A DNA stretch of 64,000 nucleotides from Actinokineospora inagensis DSM 44258 (GTDB lineage: Bacteria > Actinomycetota > Actinomycetes > Mycobacteriales > Pseudonocardiaceae): contig NZ_AXWW01000023.1 in assembly GCF_000482865.1 (NCBI RefSeq), positions 1 to 64,000 of the forward strand, read 5' to 3'. The first letter of the stretch is position 1; every line of letters starts with the position of its first letter. Positions 9,648 through 16,862 of the stretch are shown here, in pieces. Below the pieces are notes generated by a model. That model was not told where the DNA came from. It did no database searches and saw only the letters and a program-made list of their open reading frames with translations. The position numbers and the translations under genes were made by a program.

Positions 9648-10385
9648 ATGATCGACCCCACCGGCCGGTTCGCCATCGTGGCGGGCAACGCCGAGGACAT
9701 CGGCCACGCCGTCGCCCGGGAACTGGCCACCGCGGGCATGACCGTGGCGGTGCTGTGCGACCAAGCCGACGCCGTGCGCGCGTTGGCCGAAGAAGTGCCG
9801 TCCGTGCACGCGTTCGTCACCGATTTCACCGACGCGGAGGTGCTGCGGGCGTCAGCGGAGGAGGCATTGCGGCAGTTCGGCGCACCGCGGGCGCTGGTGC
9901 ACAACTCGGCGGTGTTCCGCGAGGTGTCCGTGTTGGAGTTGGGCGTGGCGGCGTTCAAGGCCGAGTCCGACAGCATCCTGCAGAGCGCTTTCGTGCTGGC
10001 CAAAGCCGTGTGGCCGCACATGATCGAGGCGCGGGACGGCAGCATCGCGTTCGTCTCGTCGGGTTCGGCGTTGTCGGGGTTCGCGAACGAGGCCGCTTAC
10101 GTCGCGGGCAAGCACGGGCAGGAAGGGTTGATGAAGGTGTTGGCGTTGGAAGGCAAGGAACACAACATCGCCGTCAACACCATCACCACCGGGGCGCCGA
10201 TCGACGGTCCACTGGCCTACACCTACTCCGACGCCATGCGCGCGGTGATGGTGCCGCCGTCGCGGCTGGCGCCCGCGTTCGCGTTCCTGGCCGGGATCGA
10301 CGCGGACTTCGCAACCGGCCAACGGTTCAACGCGTTCCAGGTCTCCGAGGCCATCCGAATCACCCGGGAAGGGGTGTCCGCGTGA
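9648..10385 (+). CDS. SDR-family oxidoreductase, degenerate glycine motif
   Basis: This 245-residue short-chain dehydrogenase/reductase keeps the catalytic Ser (FVSSGSALSG) and the YxxxK pair (AAYVAGKHG). The nucleotide-binding turn, however, reads VAGNAEDIG in place of the usual TGxxxGxG, and the NNAG motif is replaced by HNSA. It may therefore bind cofactor differently or weakly. It is closely related to the next gene; both end in the same residue block (PPSRLAPAFAFLAGIDADF and onwards). It follows the deacylase by 10 bases with AGGAGAA as ribosome site and overlaps the next gene as GTGA. Substrate unknown. Confidence 0.88.
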   Translation: MIDPTGRFAIVAGNAEDIGHAVARELATAGMTVAVLCDQADAVRALAEEVPSVHAFVTDFTDAEVLRASAEEALRQFGAPRALVHNSAVFREVSVLELGVAAFKAESDSILQSAFVLAKAVWPHMIEARDGSIAFVSSGSALSGFANEAAYVAGKHGQEGLMKVLALEGKEHNIAVNTITTGAPIDGPLAYTYSDAMRAVMVPPSRLAPAFAFLAGIDADFATGQRFNAFQVSEAIRITREGVSA

Positions 10386-11122
10386 TCGACATCAACGGCA
10401 AGGTGGCGTTCCTGACCGGCGCCGCCGAGGGGCTGGGTCGCGAGATCGCGCGTGAGCTCGTCGCGGGCGGCATGCGGGTGGCGCTGATGGACGTGCAGGC
10501 CGAGAAGTTGGCGGCGGTGGCGGAGGAACTGCGGTCGACGGGCGCGGACGTACTACCGATCACTGTGGACCTGGCCGACCCGGTGGCCACGGCTTCCGCC
10601 GTCGAAACGGCATTGGCGCACTACGGCACGCCCCGGGTGCTGATCCACAACGCGGCGGTGCTCAAGGAGGTGTCCATGGTGGACGTGTCCTTTGCGGACT
10701 GGCGGCGTGAGGTGGACATCATCTTGGGTGCTGCTTACGTCCTGACGAAAACGGTGTGGCCGCACATGGTCGAGGCGCGCGATGGCAGCATCGTGTTCCT
10801 GTCCTCGGGGTCCGCGCTGTTCGGTTTCGTCAAGGAAACCGCCTACACGCCTGGGAAGCACGCGCAGGAAGGGTTGATGAAGGTGTTGGCGTTGGAGGGA
10901 AAGGAATACAACATCGCCGTCAACACCACGTCCACCGGTCGTCCTATCGACACACCCATGTCGGACTCCCACTACACCGAGGAGATGCGGATCGGCATCG
11001 TGCCGCCGTCGCGGCTGGCGCCCGCGTTCGCGTTCCTGGCAGGCATCGACGCGGACTTCGCGACCGGCCAACGGTTCAACGCCTACCAGTTGTCCGAGGC
11101 GATCCGGGTGACCCGCGGATGA
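10382..11122 (+). CDS. SDR-family oxidoreductase, canonical paralogue
   Basis: This 246-residue short-chain dehydrogenase has an intact TGAAEGLG cofactor loop, an HNAAV variant of the NNAG motif, catalytic Ser in FLSSGSALFG and Tyr/Lys in TAYTPGKHA. The GTG start overlaps the previous stop as GTGA. It is a tandem paralogue of the preceding SDR, with several stretches identical or nearly so at DNA level (see findings). The pair may act as a heteromer, with one active and one cofactor-impaired subunit, or on different intermediates; neither is shown. The stop overlaps the RidA start as ATGA. Confidence 0.9.
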   Translation: MIDINGKVAFLTGAAEGLGREIARELVAGGMRVALMDVQAEKLAAVAEELRSTGADVLPITVDLADPVATASAVETALAHYGTPRVLIHNAAVLKEVSMVDVSFADWRREVDIILGAAYVLTKTVWPHMVEARDGSIVFLSSGSALFGFVKETAYTPGKHAQEGLMKVLALEGKEYNIAVNTTSTGRPIDTPMSDSHYTEEMRIGIVPPSRLAPAFAFLAGIDADFATGQRFNAYQLSEAIRVTRG

Positions 11123-11484
11123 CCCCGCCCGCCGGGCACTACCAACCGTTCGTGCGCGCGGGCGACACCGTGTACGTGTCCGGCCAGGTACCGCGCCTGT
11201 CAGACGGTTCCTACGAGCCCGCCGACGTCGCCACGGAGACGGCGCTGGCGCTGGACAACCTCGCCGCGGTCGTGCGGGCGGCGGGCGGCGACCAGACCTG
11301 CGTGGTGAAGGTGACCGCGTACCTGACCGACGTGGCGGACTTCGCGGAGTTCGACCGCGCCTACGCCGCCCACTTCGGCGAGTGGAAACCGGCGCGGACC
11401 ACGGTGGTCGCGGGGCTGCGGTCGGTCAAGGTCGAAGTGGACGCCGTGCTGCACCTGCCGTCGGCAATCGGTGACGGTGAGTGA
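11119..11484 (+). CDS. RidA/YjgF-family enamine-imine deaminase-like protein
   Basis: This 121-residue protein has the RidA fold signature. VYVSGQVP is followed by a long helix (ALDNLAAVVRAAGG), VVKVTAYLTD, and PARTTVVAGL, whose Arg corresponds to the substrate-carboxylate Arg of active RidA proteins. The family hydrolyses reactive enamines and imines released by PLP enzymes and amino-acid oxidases. That fits its place in a locus with an aminotransferase and dehydrogenases. The start is the ATG that overlaps the SDR stop as ATGA. Confidence 0.88.
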   Translation: MTPPAGHYQPFVRAGDTVYVSGQVPRLSDGSYEPADVATETALALDNLAAVVRAAGGDQTCVVKVTAYLTDVADFAEFDRAYAAHFGEWKPARTTVVAGLRSVKVEVDAVLHLPSAIGDGE

Positions 11485-11559
11485 CAGTTGACCGGTTTGC
11501 ACCGGTGTTGTGCCAGGATGGCCGGGGAAGGCGAGTACTGGGAGTGAGGTGACGCCGGC

Positions 11560-12474
11560 GTGCTGACGGTGAGCCTGGCTGGGCTGCGCGCGATCGACGC
11601 CCTCGCCACCCACGGGTCCATGACGGCCGCCGCCAGCGCGCTGGGCTACACCCCGTCGGCGATCTCGCAGCAGATCGCCCGGCTGAGCCGCGACGTGCGC
11701 CAACAGCTCGTGGAACACCAGGCCGGGCGGACCACGCTGACCCCGGCTGGCCGGGTCCTGGCTGAGTCGGCCAGCCGGATCGTCATCGAGCTGGAAAGCA
11801 TGAACGCCGAACTGCAGGCGCAAGCCGCGACGGTCACCGGCACGCTCACCATCGCCGCCTTCCCCACCGCCGCCCGCGGCGTCCTCCCCGCCGCCATGCG
11901 GGAACTCGCCGACACCTGGCCCGGCCTGTCCCTGCGGCTCATCGAGGCCGACTCGCACCGCGCGGTGGAACTCGTCGCCCGCGGCACCGCCGACCTGGCA
12001 GTCGCCCACGACTGGATGGCGATCCCGCTGTCCCTGCCGGAAGGGCTGCAGGCCAAACACATCGGCAACGACCTGTCCGACGTACTCGCCCACCACACCC
12101 ACCCGCTGGTCGACCGCGACTCAGTGGACCTGGAAGAACTCCGCGACGAACCCTGGCTCTACGAACCCGGCTCCGTCGCCCACGACTTCCTGATCAACGC
12201 CTTCCACCGCACCCCCAGCCCCTCCCGCTTCACCCACATCGTCAGCGAATACGCCACCCAGATCCAACTCGTCGGCGAAGGACTCGGCCTGGCCCTGGTC
12301 CCCCGCATGGGCCGCGGCCAACTCCCCCCAACAGTCCGCCCCCTCACCATCCGCTCCCCACCCCTACGCCGCACCTACGGCGTCTGGCGCATCCCCACCG
12401 GCCGCCGCCCCGCGTTGACCACCGCACTGGACGTCCTGGAAGCCGTATCCACCCGACTGGAACAGGAAAACTGA
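11560..12474 (+). CDS. LysR-family transcriptional regulator
   Basis: This 304-residue protein has an N-terminal winged helix-turn-helix (MTAAASALGYTPSAISQQIARL) and a C-terminal periplasmic-binding-like effector domain (GTLTIAAFPTAARGVLPAAM). In the DNA-binding region, the wing reads VRQQLVEHQAGRTTLTPAG, slightly shorter than average. The GTG start follows GGAGTGAGGTGA. It is transcribed in the same direction as the deacylase operon 75 bases upstream and is the likely regulator of the divergent import/catabolism pair. LysR proteins usually bind near their targets, so the gap at 8458-8707 is the first place to look for its site. Confidence 0.88.
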   Translation: MLTVSLAGLRAIDALATHGSMTAAASALGYTPSAISQQIARLSRDVRQQLVEHQAGRTTLTPAGRVLAESASRIVIELESMNAELQAQAATVTGTLTIAAFPTAARGVLPAAMRELADTWPGLSLRLIEADSHRAVELVARGTADLAVAHDWMAIPLSLPEGLQAKHIGNDLSDVLAHHTHPLVDRDSVDLEELRDEPWLYEPGSVAHDFLINAFHRTPSPSRFTHIVSEYATQIQLVGEGLGLALVPRMGRGQLPPTVRPLTIRSPPLRRTYGVWRIPTGRRPALTTALDVLEAVSTRLEQEN

Positions 12475-12554
12475 CCGGATCGTTCCACAGCGGACACGCA
12501 GACCGACGTAGGGCCACAGGCGATATCTGAATATATTTTGTCAGCGACGACAGG

Positions 12555-13391
12555 TCATTCGTCGCGGTTGAGCTCGTCGTCCGCCGTCATTTCCTCGGAG
12601 GAGGACTCGGGAACAGCCTCAGTCACCTGTCCCAAGCGATAGTAGCGGCACGCGCTCTTGTACTCATCCGGCGAATCGTCATACATGATCACGTAACCCA
12701 TGAGAGCCGCTACCTGCCATGACTCGGGGAGCGCCTCCGAGACGAGCCGAAATGCCTCATCAGCCGACGGGCTGTACGTCGAGAGCTCGATTTTCGCGAG
12801 CTTGGATTCTGGTGGTTCGGCATAGCGAAAATTGTAAGGCAGCCCGCTCTTGAGCGCCTTAAGGAAATCGTGTAGAATGTATTCACCTGGCTTCAGGCCT
12901 TCGACACGCTTGCCAAGGTCTATACTGTACACCACATCGAAGTGGTTCTTCTTCAGCAGCGTGCTGTCACGCCTACGTCCGGGGTCCTTGTTTCCGAAGC
13001 CATTATTGTTCCATGAAATTCCACCTTTCCCCTTGTAGTGACTGATAAGTAGCTGCTCGGGAGCCAGCGCGGAGAAATCTTCGTCAACATACAGGCAGGA
13101 AAATGTAACGTGGGCGAGGTCGATTCCGAGTCGACCGGAAAGCTTGCGAAGGTGATTCTTGAGCCTGCCTGGCAAGGTTTTGTCCGCTTTACCGACGTAC
13201 ACCAGATCGCCGTCGAAGTACAACTGGTATACCCCCGGTCGCTCCTCGAGGACAGCGAGGCTGTTGTCATCCAGAGGGGCCTGCACCATGCCATCCAGCG
13301 CCACAGCCAACTGGTCGCCGAGCGCCTTCGTGATACTCAGCCGGAAGTCACCATGAAACCCGTGCTTGACCTGCCGGTCTGGCCACTTCAT
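12555..13391 (-). CDS. Eco29kI-like GIY-YIG restriction endonuclease
   Basis: This 278-residue protein contains a GIY-YIG nuclease core. PGVYQLYF and LVYVGKA are the two tyrosine strands, GRLKNHLRKL the Arg/His helix, LAPEQLLI the metal-binding Glu, and SWNNNGFGNKDPGR the conserved Asn region. This order matches the Eco29kI type II restriction enzymes, whose known members cut CCGCGG. The start at ATG 13391 has AAGGGG upstream. It diverges from a C5-cytosine methyltransferase gene by 116 bases and belongs to a restriction-modification island. The gene has noticeably more A/T-ending codons than its neighbours, a sign of horizontal gain. Specificity is inferred only from the family. Confidence 0.85.
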   Translation of the reverse strand: MKWPDRQVKHGFHGDFRLSITKALGDQLAVALDGMVQAPLDDNSLAVLEERPGVYQLYFDGDLVYVGKADKTLPGRLKNHLRKLSGRLGIDLAHVTFSCLYVDEDFSALAPEQLLISHYKGKGGISWNNNGFGNKDPGRRRDSTLLKKNHFDVVYSIDLGKRVEGLKPGEYILHDFLKALKSGLPYNFRYAEPPESKLAKIELSTYSPSADEAFRLVSEALPESWQVAALMGYVIMYDDSPDEYKSACRYYRLGQVTEAVPESSSEEMTADDELNRDE

Positions 13392-13507
13392 GTGTCCACC
13401 CCTTTCCACAGCGTGATCACCCGCAGCCTATGCTCCACCGAACGCCGGGGACGACTCGCCCCAGTGCGATCACCTGACCCACGCGAGGCCCGCGGTAGGA
13501 TTCCCCC

Positions 13508-14860
13508 ATGGTTGACCAGCCCAAGGGCAAAGTCGAGGCCCGCACCAGCGTTGAGCTGTTCGCGGGCGGGGGCGGTCTCGCCATGGCGGTCCACCAGGCC
13601 GGTTTCCGCCCGCTGTTGTTCAACGAGTTCAACAACCGCGCTTGCGAGACGCTCGTGGCGAGCGCGCGGACGACCCTCGGGGTCGATGGCTTGGTCGTCG
13701 CGGATGAGAAGACGCCGAGCCCACCGAAGCCGGGTCAGCCCGCTCCCCTTTACCCGGGAGACGTGCGCGACCTCGACCTGAGCGCTCTCGAGGGGCAGGT
13801 GGACGTTCTCGCCGGAGGGCCGCCCTGTCAGCCGTTCAGCGCCGGAGGAGTGGCCAAGGGGGACGAGGACAAACGCAATATGTTCCCCGCCATGTTCAAG
13901 GCGGTTCGCGAGATCCGGCCGAAGGCCGTCATCTGCGAGAACGTTCGCGGCCTGCTCAGGCCCTCATTCGCTGGATACTTTCAATACATCCAGAACGAGC
14001 TCCGCCTGCCGTTCGAGAAGCGCGACAGCGCCGCGAGATGGCAGGATCACGACGCTCACCTGAGCGGCATCCTGCGTGGCTTGTCCGACGATGACGATGA
14101 CCCCGACCACTACAAGGTCGTGATGGTCCCGGTCAACGCCGCCGACTACGGCGTTCCACAGGTGCGCAACCGCGTTGTCCTCGTGGCGTTCCGCGCGGAC
14201 CTTGGCATCGATGTCCACGCCTTCGCGAAATACGTCACGACACCAAGGTTCTCCGAAGCCGCGCTACTGCGCTCCATGCGGGACGAAGATGGACCCTACT
14301 GGCAACGCCATCCGTACGTACCAGACCATGTGCGCGAACGAGTCCGCAGTCGCCTGCCCAAAACAATCAAGGAGGACGACTGCAGGCCTTGGCGCACCCT
14401 CCGCGACGCGATCACCGGATTCGGCACCGACGGAAAACTGCCTCCACTGCCTCCAGTGGACTTCACGCGGCTCGCGGAGAAGCACGACTTCGGCGACGCG
14501 ATCGGAGTCGTCGACCACATCGGATGGCCTGGGGCGCGAATCTACAAGGGGCACACACCCAACGAACTCGACCAGCCCGCCAAGACCGTCAAGGCGGGCG
14601 TCCACGGTGTGCCGGGAGGGGAATCGGTCATGCTCCTGGACGAGCGAGTCCCGGACTCCGGTTCACCCGACGGCTGGTCCTACCTGCACCGATACATGAC
14701 AGTCCGTGAGACCGCCCGGGTGATGACTTTCCCCGACGAGTGGCTGGGTTCTGGCCCGCGGGGCGAGCAGATGCGACAGTTGGGCAACGCCGTTCCCGTG
14801 GTGCTCGGCGAGTTCTTCGCCAAAGCGGTGGCTGAAGCCTTGACCGCCGCGGGGCACTGA
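13508..14860 (+). CDS. DNA (cytosine-5-)-methyltransferase, modification partner of the Eco29kI-like enzyme
   Basis: This 450-residue C5 methyltransferase has motif I LFAGGGGLAMA (AdoMet site), motif IV GGPPCQPFS with the catalytic Cys, motif VI ENVRG, motif VIII PQVRNRVV and motif X GNAVP, in the canonical order. The target recognition region lies between motifs VIII and X. It protects host DNA from the divergently encoded endonuclease. The Vsr gene follows after three bases, consistent with repair of T:G mismatches that arise from deaminated 5-methylcytosine. Being divergent, the shared 116-base gap probably contains both promoters. Confidence 0.93.
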   Translation: MVDQPKGKVEARTSVELFAGGGGLAMAVHQAGFRPLLFNEFNNRACETLVASARTTLGVDGLVVADEKTPSPPKPGQPAPLYPGDVRDLDLSALEGQVDVLAGGPPCQPFSAGGVAKGDEDKRNMFPAMFKAVREIRPKAVICENVRGLLRPSFAGYFQYIQNELRLPFEKRDSAARWQDHDAHLSGILRGLSDDDDDPDHYKVVMVPVNAADYGVPQVRNRVVLVAFRADLGIDVHAFAKYVTTPRFSEAALLRSMRDEDGPYWQRHPYVPDHVRERVRSRLPKTIKEDDCRPWRTLRDAITGFGTDGKLPPLPPVDFTRLAEKHDFGDAIGVVDHIGWPGARIYKGHTPNELDQPAKTVKAGVHGVPGGESVMLLDERVPDSGSPDGWSYLHRYMTVRETARVMTFPDEWLGSGPRGEQMRQLGNAVPVVLGEFFAKAVAEALTAAGH

Positions 14861-14863
14861 CCG

Positions 14864-15631
14864 ATGGCGCGGCAGATGGAAAAGCAGAGTGTCTGGAAAC
14901 CGCGATTGCCGCCGGACCGGGCCTACAAGCGGCGCGCCACTGGTGCGTCGCCCGCGATCGAACAGGATCGGGCCGCAGGCGGCCGTGACCAACGCTCTGT
15001 CGATCTCGGTGACGGCCGCCTCGCACGGGCTTCAATCACTTTGCGGCTATACCGCCGGACGCGGCGTATCAGGGCATACCTCCGGTGGGCCCAGGAAGGG
15101 AAGACACGCGAGCGGTATGTCTGCGAGGTCGACCATGACTATCGGGGAAAGAACTTAGCTGAGGCATGGCGACGCGCGCGGGAAATGGGGTTTCTGACCG
15201 AGGAGACTTTGCCGCCTGAATCGAGCGCGTCCTCGCCAGGAGTCCGCGCCTCCATGCGCGGCAACAAAGGCAAGGACACCCGGCCGGAGCTCGCGTTGCG
15301 CAGTCTGCTCTACCACCGTGGCCTTCGCTACCGTGTCGACGCCAGACCACTTGCCGAGATTCGGCGCAAAGCGGACGTGGTGTTCCCAAGCGACCGGCTG
15401 GCGGTCTTCGTCGATGGCTGCTTCTGGCACGGCTGTCCCGAGCACTATCGTCCCGCGGTGAAGAAGGCCGAGTTCTGGCGCGACAAGATCACTGGCAATC
15501 GCGCCAGGGACGCCGATACCAACGACACACTTCTCGCCGCGGGCTGGCAGGTGCTGCGAATCTGGGAGCACGAGGACCCCGCGAGCGCGGCCGAACGAGT
15601 CATACAGAGGCTTCAAGAGCTCCGCTCTTGA
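14864..15631 (+). CDS. vsr: Vsr-family very-short-patch mismatch endonuclease with N-terminal extension
   Basis: The C-terminal half of this 255-residue protein is a Vsr nuclease. MRGNKGKDTRPELALRSLL is the family-defining start, RRKADVVFPS holds the catalytic Asp, and FVDGCFWHGCPEH the zinc and active-site residues, followed by AGWQVLRIWEHE. Vsr nicks 5' of the T in T:G mismatches at methylated cytosine sites. Ahead of it are about 125 residues, including a basic RLYRRTRRIRAYLRW strand region, that E. coli Vsr lacks; they may be a DNA-binding module. The gene starts three bases after the methyltransferase stop and is probably co-transcribed with it. Confidence 0.9.
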   Translation: MARQMEKQSVWKPRLPPDRAYKRRATGASPAIEQDRAAGGRDQRSVDLGDGRLARASITLRLYRRTRRIRAYLRWAQEGKTRERYVCEVDHDYRGKNLAEAWRRAREMGFLTEETLPPESSASSPGVRASMRGNKGKDTRPELALRSLLYHRGLRYRVDARPLAEIRRKADVVFPSDRLAVFVDGCFWHGCPEHYRPAVKKAEFWRDKITGNRARDADTNDTLLAAGWQVLRIWEHEDPASAAERVIQRLQELRS

Positions 15632-15668
15632 CCTGGTTCCCAGGACCGCGTCCAGTACGGTACTCCGA

Positions 15669-15708
15669 ACCCGCCCGGATGTCCGCGGGGGTGGACATCC
15701 GGGCGGGT
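15669..15708. terminator. Hairpin terminator between convergent genes
   Basis: A perfect 16-bp inverted repeat (15669-15684 with 15693-15708) with an 8-base loop sits between the ends of the Vsr gene and the leftward HAD phosphatase gene. No T-run follows, as is common in actinomycetes. It can act for both strands. Confidence 0.75.
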
Positions 15709-15753
15709 GGAGGTGGTGGGGCGGGCCGTGGGGGGAGGGGCGGCCCCACCTGG

Positions 15754-16416
15754 TCAGGCGGGTTGGGGGGTGCCGAGTTCGGTGAGGCGGTGCCAGCCGG
15801 GGGTGCCGAGGTGGGCGTGGAGGGCGGGGTCGTCGCCCACGATGACTCGGTGGGCTACCTGGGTGAGCATGGGGAGGTCGGAGCTGTGGTCGCCGTAGGC
15901 GATGCAGTGTTCGGGGCTTGCCTCGTGGTCGCGCATGGTGGTGAGGACGGCTTGGGCCTTGCCGTCGCCGATGACGGGGGGGCCTGCCAACTCGCCGGTG
16001 TGTTTGCCCGCGGTGATGATGGGGCGGCTGCACAGCACGATGTCGGCTTCGACGTGTTCGGCGATGGGGTCCAGGCAGGCCGGGAAGGAACCGGAGACCA
16101 GGGCGATGGTGGCGCCTGCCGCTTTGTGGTGGCGGAGCCAGGCGAGGGTGTGCGGGTTGAACAGGTCCGGGGCCGTGCGGTCGAACCAGGCGCGGCCGGT
16201 GGTGGTGATGGTGGCGGCGGAGTGGCCTGCGAACATGCGGTAGTAGGCGCGGTTGGTGTATTCGCGGGGGACGCCCGCGGCGGCCAGGGTCTTGAGGTGG
16301 GTTTCGGCGCGTTCGTAGTCGGCGGGGGTGAAGTAGTCGGCGAGGAAGGCGAACATGCTCTTGGGGTGGATAAGGGTCTCGTCGACATCGAAGAACGCCA
16401 GGCGGATGGGGGTCAT
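15754..16416 (-). CDS. HAD-family phosphatase (HAD-IB, SerB-like)
   Basis: This 220-residue HAD hydrolase has FFDVDETL (motif I, nucleophile and acid Asp), ALVSGS (motif II), GDGKAQAV (motif III Lys) and YGDHSSDLPML (motif IV). A helical cap lies between motifs I and II. Members dephosphorylate small metabolites. It is the last gene of the AfsA operon and overlaps the cupin stop as ATGA. In A-factor biosynthesis the AfsA product carries a phosphate from dihydroxyacetone phosphate that must be removed, so this enzyme is a good candidate for that step (inference). Confidence 0.85.
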   Translation of the reverse strand: MTPIRLAFFDVDETLIHPKSMFAFLADYFTPADYERAETHLKTLAAAGVPREYTNRAYYRMFAGHSAATITTTGRAWFDRTAPDLFNPHTLAWLRHHKAAGATIALVSGSFPACLDPIAEHVEADIVLCSRPIITAGKHTGELAGPPVIGDGKAQAVLTTMRDHEASPEHCIAYGDHSSDLPMLTQVAHRVIVGDDPALHAHLGTPGWHRLTELGTPQPA

Positions 16417-16862
16417 GACGCGCACGCGGGGGCCGGGACGGTGACGGCGAAGGGGGCGCCTTCAGGCAACAAGTCGGTCACGTAGAACACGACCGGCTCG
16501 GTGCCGCGGTTGACGCCCTTGTGCACCTCGGTGGACCCGGCGGGCTCGATGTAGGCGTCTCCGGCGCGGTAGGTGCGGACCTTGCAGTTGCGGTCGAGGC
16601 GTTCGACGACGCCCTGGATCTGGACGACCACCTGCTCGCCGACGTGGTAGTGCCACGGGGTCTCGCCGCCCGGGGGGATGGTGACCTTGCGGGCGACGAA
16701 CTGGCGTTTCTGCCACGACACCAGCAGGTACGGGTCGGTGGTGGTGCCCTGGCCCAGGATCTCCGCGGTCGGCGCGGGCGGGGCGGTCGCGGCGGCGGGG
16801 GCGGCGACCAGGAACAGGGCGGCCGCCAGGGCGGCGAGGGTGGCGAACAGGCGGGTCCTCAT
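16413..16862 (-). CDS. Secreted single-domain cupin
   Basis: This 149-residue protein starts with a Sec-type signal peptide (MRTRLFATLAALAAALFLVAA, ending at an AAA-T site), so it is predicted to be exported. The mature part is one cupin barrel: GGETPWHYHVGEQ gives two His and a Glu as metal ligands, and a second cupin motif follows near GSTEVHKGVN. Cupins bind metals and act as isomerases, dioxygenases, lyases or binding proteins. Its place inside an operon otherwise made of cytoplasmic lipid-type enzymes is unusual. It overlaps its neighbours on both sides (ATGA junctions). Reaction unknown. Confidence 0.8.
   Translation of the reverse strand: MRTRLFATLAALAAALFLVAAPAAATAPPAPTAEILGQGTTTDPYLLVSWQKRQFVARKVTIPPGGETPWHYHVGEQVVVQIQGVVERLDRNCKVRTYRAGDAYIEPAGSTEVHKGVNRGTEPVVFYVTDLLPEGAPFAVTVPAPACAS

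Noticed and set aside
12475-12554. Search for an attachment site or integrase at the left edge of the restriction-modification island
   Set aside because: No integrase, tRNA or direct repeat flanking 12.5-15.7 kb could be seen; the lower GC alone supports transfer but not a mobile element.
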